Source: Clostridia bacterium (GTDB lineage: Bacteria; Bacillota; Clostridia; Lachnospirales; Lachnospiraceae). Taken from it: 33,349 bases of DNA. Shown here in pieces: positions 31,565 to 33,349 of the stretch; position 1 is the first letter of the stretch, and the number at the start of each line of letters is the position of its first letter. The position numbers and the translations under genes were made by a program. The notes below the pieces were generated by a model that saw only the letters and a program-made list of their open reading frames with translations, was not told the origin of the DNA and did not search any database. The stretch covers positions 1 to 33,349 of the forward strand of contig SAAH01000040.1 in assembly GCA_009929525.1 (NCBI GenBank). Reading direction: 5' to 3'.

Positions 31565-32623
31565 ATGTCTGATATAAAGATAAGCATTATAATGCCAGTA
31601 TATAAAGTTGAAGAATATGTGGGAAAGGCGATCGAGAGTATCCAGGCACAGACTTTGACGGAATGGGAATTCTTGATTGTTGATGATGGAACACCTGACA
31701 AGAGTGGAATTATTTGTGATGAATATGCAAAGAATGATTCAAGGATTCAGGTGATCCACAAGGAAAATGGTGGGGCTCCCAGTGCGAGAAACGTTGCAAT
31801 TGATATAGCCAAAGGGGAATATATGTATTTTATGGATTCTGATGACTGGGCTGAACCGGATATGCTGGAAGATATGTACCAGCTTGCTAAGAAAAATCAA
31901 TCACAGCTTGTAGTTACAGGATTTTTTATAGACACATATTATGATGAGGATAATTACCTGTCAGATAAAATATATGTAGACGATTGTGTATACATGACAA
32001 AAGAGGAGTTCAGAAAGAACGCATACCGTTATTTTGATAGAAATCTTTTATATACTCCTTGGAATAAGCTTTATGATGCTGAATATATCAGAAAGTATGA
32101 TTTAAAATTCCCTAAGACGTTATGGGATGATTTTCCGTTTAATCTTAGTGTGGTGAGAAATATCGAGAGAGTTACAGTCACATCTAAGCCATATTATCAT
32201 TTTATCAGAAAAAGAGCGGAGTCGGAGACTGCAGCCTATCGTCCAAACATGTATGAGAAAAGAGAAGAAGAACATGGATGGATGATCGACCTGTATGAAT
32301 TCTGGAATGTTCATGATGCAGGAAGTAAGGAAATGGTAGCAAGACGGTATGTGGAGCGTTTGATCGGATGTATCGAAAATCTTACAAATCCTAAGTGTGA
32401 TCTGTCCTACGGAGAGAAAAGACGACAGGTTAAGGAAATGCTTGGAAAACAGAGGGTGAAGCAGACAGTGAAGATTGCAAAACCGAAATCTTCTTATATG
32501 AAAGTTATGCTCGTACCGGTTAAGATGAAAAATGTGACATTGACACTTCTTGAGGCGCAGATGATTACTTTTGTGAAGACTCGGAATACGAAGTTGTTTG
32601 CTAAGTTGAAGGCGGGGAGATAG
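31565..32623 (+). CDS. Family 2 glycosyltransferase
   Basis: This 352-residue inverting glycosyltransferase (GT-A) has ISIIMPVYKVEEYVGKAIES, FLIVDDGTPDKSG with the nucleotide-binding Asp pair, GAPSARNVAIDIAKGEY, and the metal-binding DSD in FMDSDDWAEPDML. No membrane helix is present, so it is cytosolic or membrane-associated. The C-terminal third (about residues 230-352) is helical and basic (KPKSSYMKVMLVPVKMKN). It follows glf by nine bases with GGAGAG. Donor and acceptor sugars are unknown; galactofuranose transfer is possible because glf is adjacent. Confidence 0.93.
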   Translation: MSDIKISIIMPVYKVEEYVGKAIESIQAQTLTEWEFLIVDDGTPDKSGIICDEYAKNDSRIQVIHKENGGAPSARNVAIDIAKGEYMYFMDSDDWAEPDMLEDMYQLAKKNQSQLVVTGFFIDTYYDEDNYLSDKIYVDDCVYMTKEEFRKNAYRYFDRNLLYTPWNKLYDAEYIRKYDLKFPKTLWDDFPFNLSVVRNIERVTVTSKPYYHFIRKRAESETAAYRPNMYEKREEEHGWMIDLYEFWNVHDAGSKEMVARRYVERLIGCIENLTNPKCDLSYGEKRRQVKEMLGKQRVKQTVKIAKPKSSYMKVMLVPVKMKNVTLTLLEAQMITFVKTRNTKLFAKLKAGR

Positions 32624-32639
32624 AGAGAGGAAAAGTACT

Positions 32640-33260
32640 ATGGAAACATTTAATGAATTTGTGTATTCAATTGTAAGACGTTGGCGATTAATCTGTATTG
32701 GTATGTTGTTATTAGGAATTATATTTGGTGCTTTTTATGTGAGTTCGGTTAATGTGGCTGTAGAGAAGGAGGCAGAAATTGCTGTACAATCATGGGATGA
32801 GGCAGACAAAATCTATTTGGGGAAACTAAAATATGTTGGGATAGGCAACGAAACTATAAACAGTGAGGTTGTGAGAGATACATACTATGAAAAGGCAACT
32901 AGTGTAGATTTGATCAAAAAAATCAGAGATGAATTTTTTACAGAATTTCCACTTAATTATGTTGAAAGTCTTATTTTAGTTAATACAAAAAATTTGAATA
33001 ATTGTTTAGAAATAGAAGTGGTTTATTATGATGAAAAAATTTGCTCAGAAATGTGTGATTCAATAGAGTCATATCTTGAAAAAGTAAAATCTGAATTAGT
33101 GACAGCTATTGGTGAACATAATTTATTACTTCTGGAAAAATCGGACAATAATATAACAGAAGATAAAATACCGGAAAGAATGGCTGAAATCAAATCAATA
33201 TATGCCACTATTTCTAATGGCGATACTGTAGGACAGAACTTTTCTATAAAAAAAATGTAA
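32640..33260 (+). pseudogene. Wzz/YveK-like chain-length protein, cut short by an insertion element
   Basis: The visible 205 residues start with a short cytoplasmic N-terminus, a membrane helix (RLICIGMLLLGIIFGAFYV, about residues 16-34) and an extracytoplasmic region with coiled-coil character. This is the layout of Wzz/YveK polysaccharide co-polymerases, which normally have a second membrane helix near the C-terminus. Here the frame ends at TAA 33258, with the last Met codon and stop spanning the start of a GTAA-ended sequence followed by a transposase tail on the minus strand. The gene is therefore probably interrupted by insertion, and its remainder would lie past the element. The second helix is absent from the visible part. 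Confidence in the Wzz family is moderate. Confidence 0.6.
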
Positions 33261-33349
33261 CTGTTCAGTACCCCATTAGTCAAAAGTGATTTCTGGGGTA
33301 CCTGCTATTGCATTTTGAATTGCTTTGTAAGCATTAATTCCATGCTTTT
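33257..33349 (-). mobile_element. End of an insertion sequence, probably IS66 family (partial)
   Basis: From 33257 the sequence begins GTAACTGTTCAGTACCCC; IS66-family terminal repeats start with GTAA. An inverted repeat GTACCCCA / TGGGGTAC (33268-33300) follows. The boundary coincides with the abrupt end of the Wzz-like frame. The other end and any target duplication lie outside the window. Confidence 0.5.
33276..33349 (-). CDS. Transposase C-terminus (partial, IS66-like)
   Basis: An open frame enters from the window edge on the minus strand and ends at TAA (33278-33276). The 23 visible residues, KHGINAYKAIQNAIAGTPEI then TFD, resemble the extreme C-terminus of IS66-type transposases from Clostridia. 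Its stop lies about 16 bases inside the proposed element end, as expected for a transposase reading toward that end. The family call is from memory and limited by the short length. Confidence 0.45.
   Translation of the reverse strand, partial: KHGINAYKAIQNAIAGTPEITFD

Overview
The window looks like chromosome of a low-to-mid GC Firmicute of the class Clostridia, most probably Lachnospiraceae. The evidence is strong AGGAGG ribosome binding sites, Spo0A-type DNA-binding domains, choline-binding cell-wall repeats, DUF6077-like and GGDEF/HD-GYP membrane proteins, and a short oxidative TCA branch. This assignment is inference from gene content. No rRNA, tRNA or CRISPR array was seen.

Bases 1-7373 are accessory DNA. 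They begin with the tail of one serine recombinase and a complete large serine recombinase, the integration genes of a mobile element. Next comes a macrolide-resistance operon: a Mef(A)-type efflux pump and an MsrD-type ABC-F ribosome protection protein, each with its own tiny leader peptide (MTASIRLR and MYLIFM) and hairpins for macrolide-induced attenuation. A GrpB-family protein, a Nudix hydrolase and a gutted Abi_2/AbiF abortive-infection gene on the minus strand follow.

Bases 7374-9775 hold a WYL regulator, a YoaP-like acetyltransferase, a 22-codon ORF and a GyrI-like ligand-binding protein, apparently one transcription unit. Bases 9776-10435 carry a type I toxin-antitoxin pair (29-residue holin-like toxin with a convergent antisense RNA) and a perfect 65-bp tandem repeat made of hairpins. 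The repeat lies directly before a large 7TM-PAS-HD-GYP-GGDEF cyclic-di-GMP protein (10436-13096).

Bases 13135-16545 are an operon of a GntR/FCD regulator, NADP-isocitrate dehydrogenase and citrate synthase, with a palindromic operator on its promoter; it would make 2-oxoglutarate for glutamate synthesis. An orphan prepilin-like protein follows, then on the minus strand two stand-alone Spo0A C-terminal-domain proteins and a LicC-like nucleotidyltransferase.

Bases 19674-24941 encode two large paralogous secreted proteins with 21-24 choline-binding-type repeats and a C-terminal L,D-transpeptidase domain. A LicC-like phosphocholine cytidylyltransferase next door suggests phosphocholine-decorated surface polymer to which these enzymes bind.

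Bases 25046-33260 are cell-surface polysaccharide genes: a DUF6077-like membrane protein split in two ORFs, then a strong promoter and an operon of a CapD/PglF-type nucleotide-sugar dehydratase, a polyprenyl-phosphate sugar-1-phosphate transferase, UDP-galactopyranose mutase, a GT2 glycosyltransferase and a Wzz-like protein. The Wzz-like gene runs into what looks like the end of an IS66-type element whose transposase C-terminus is at the window edge.
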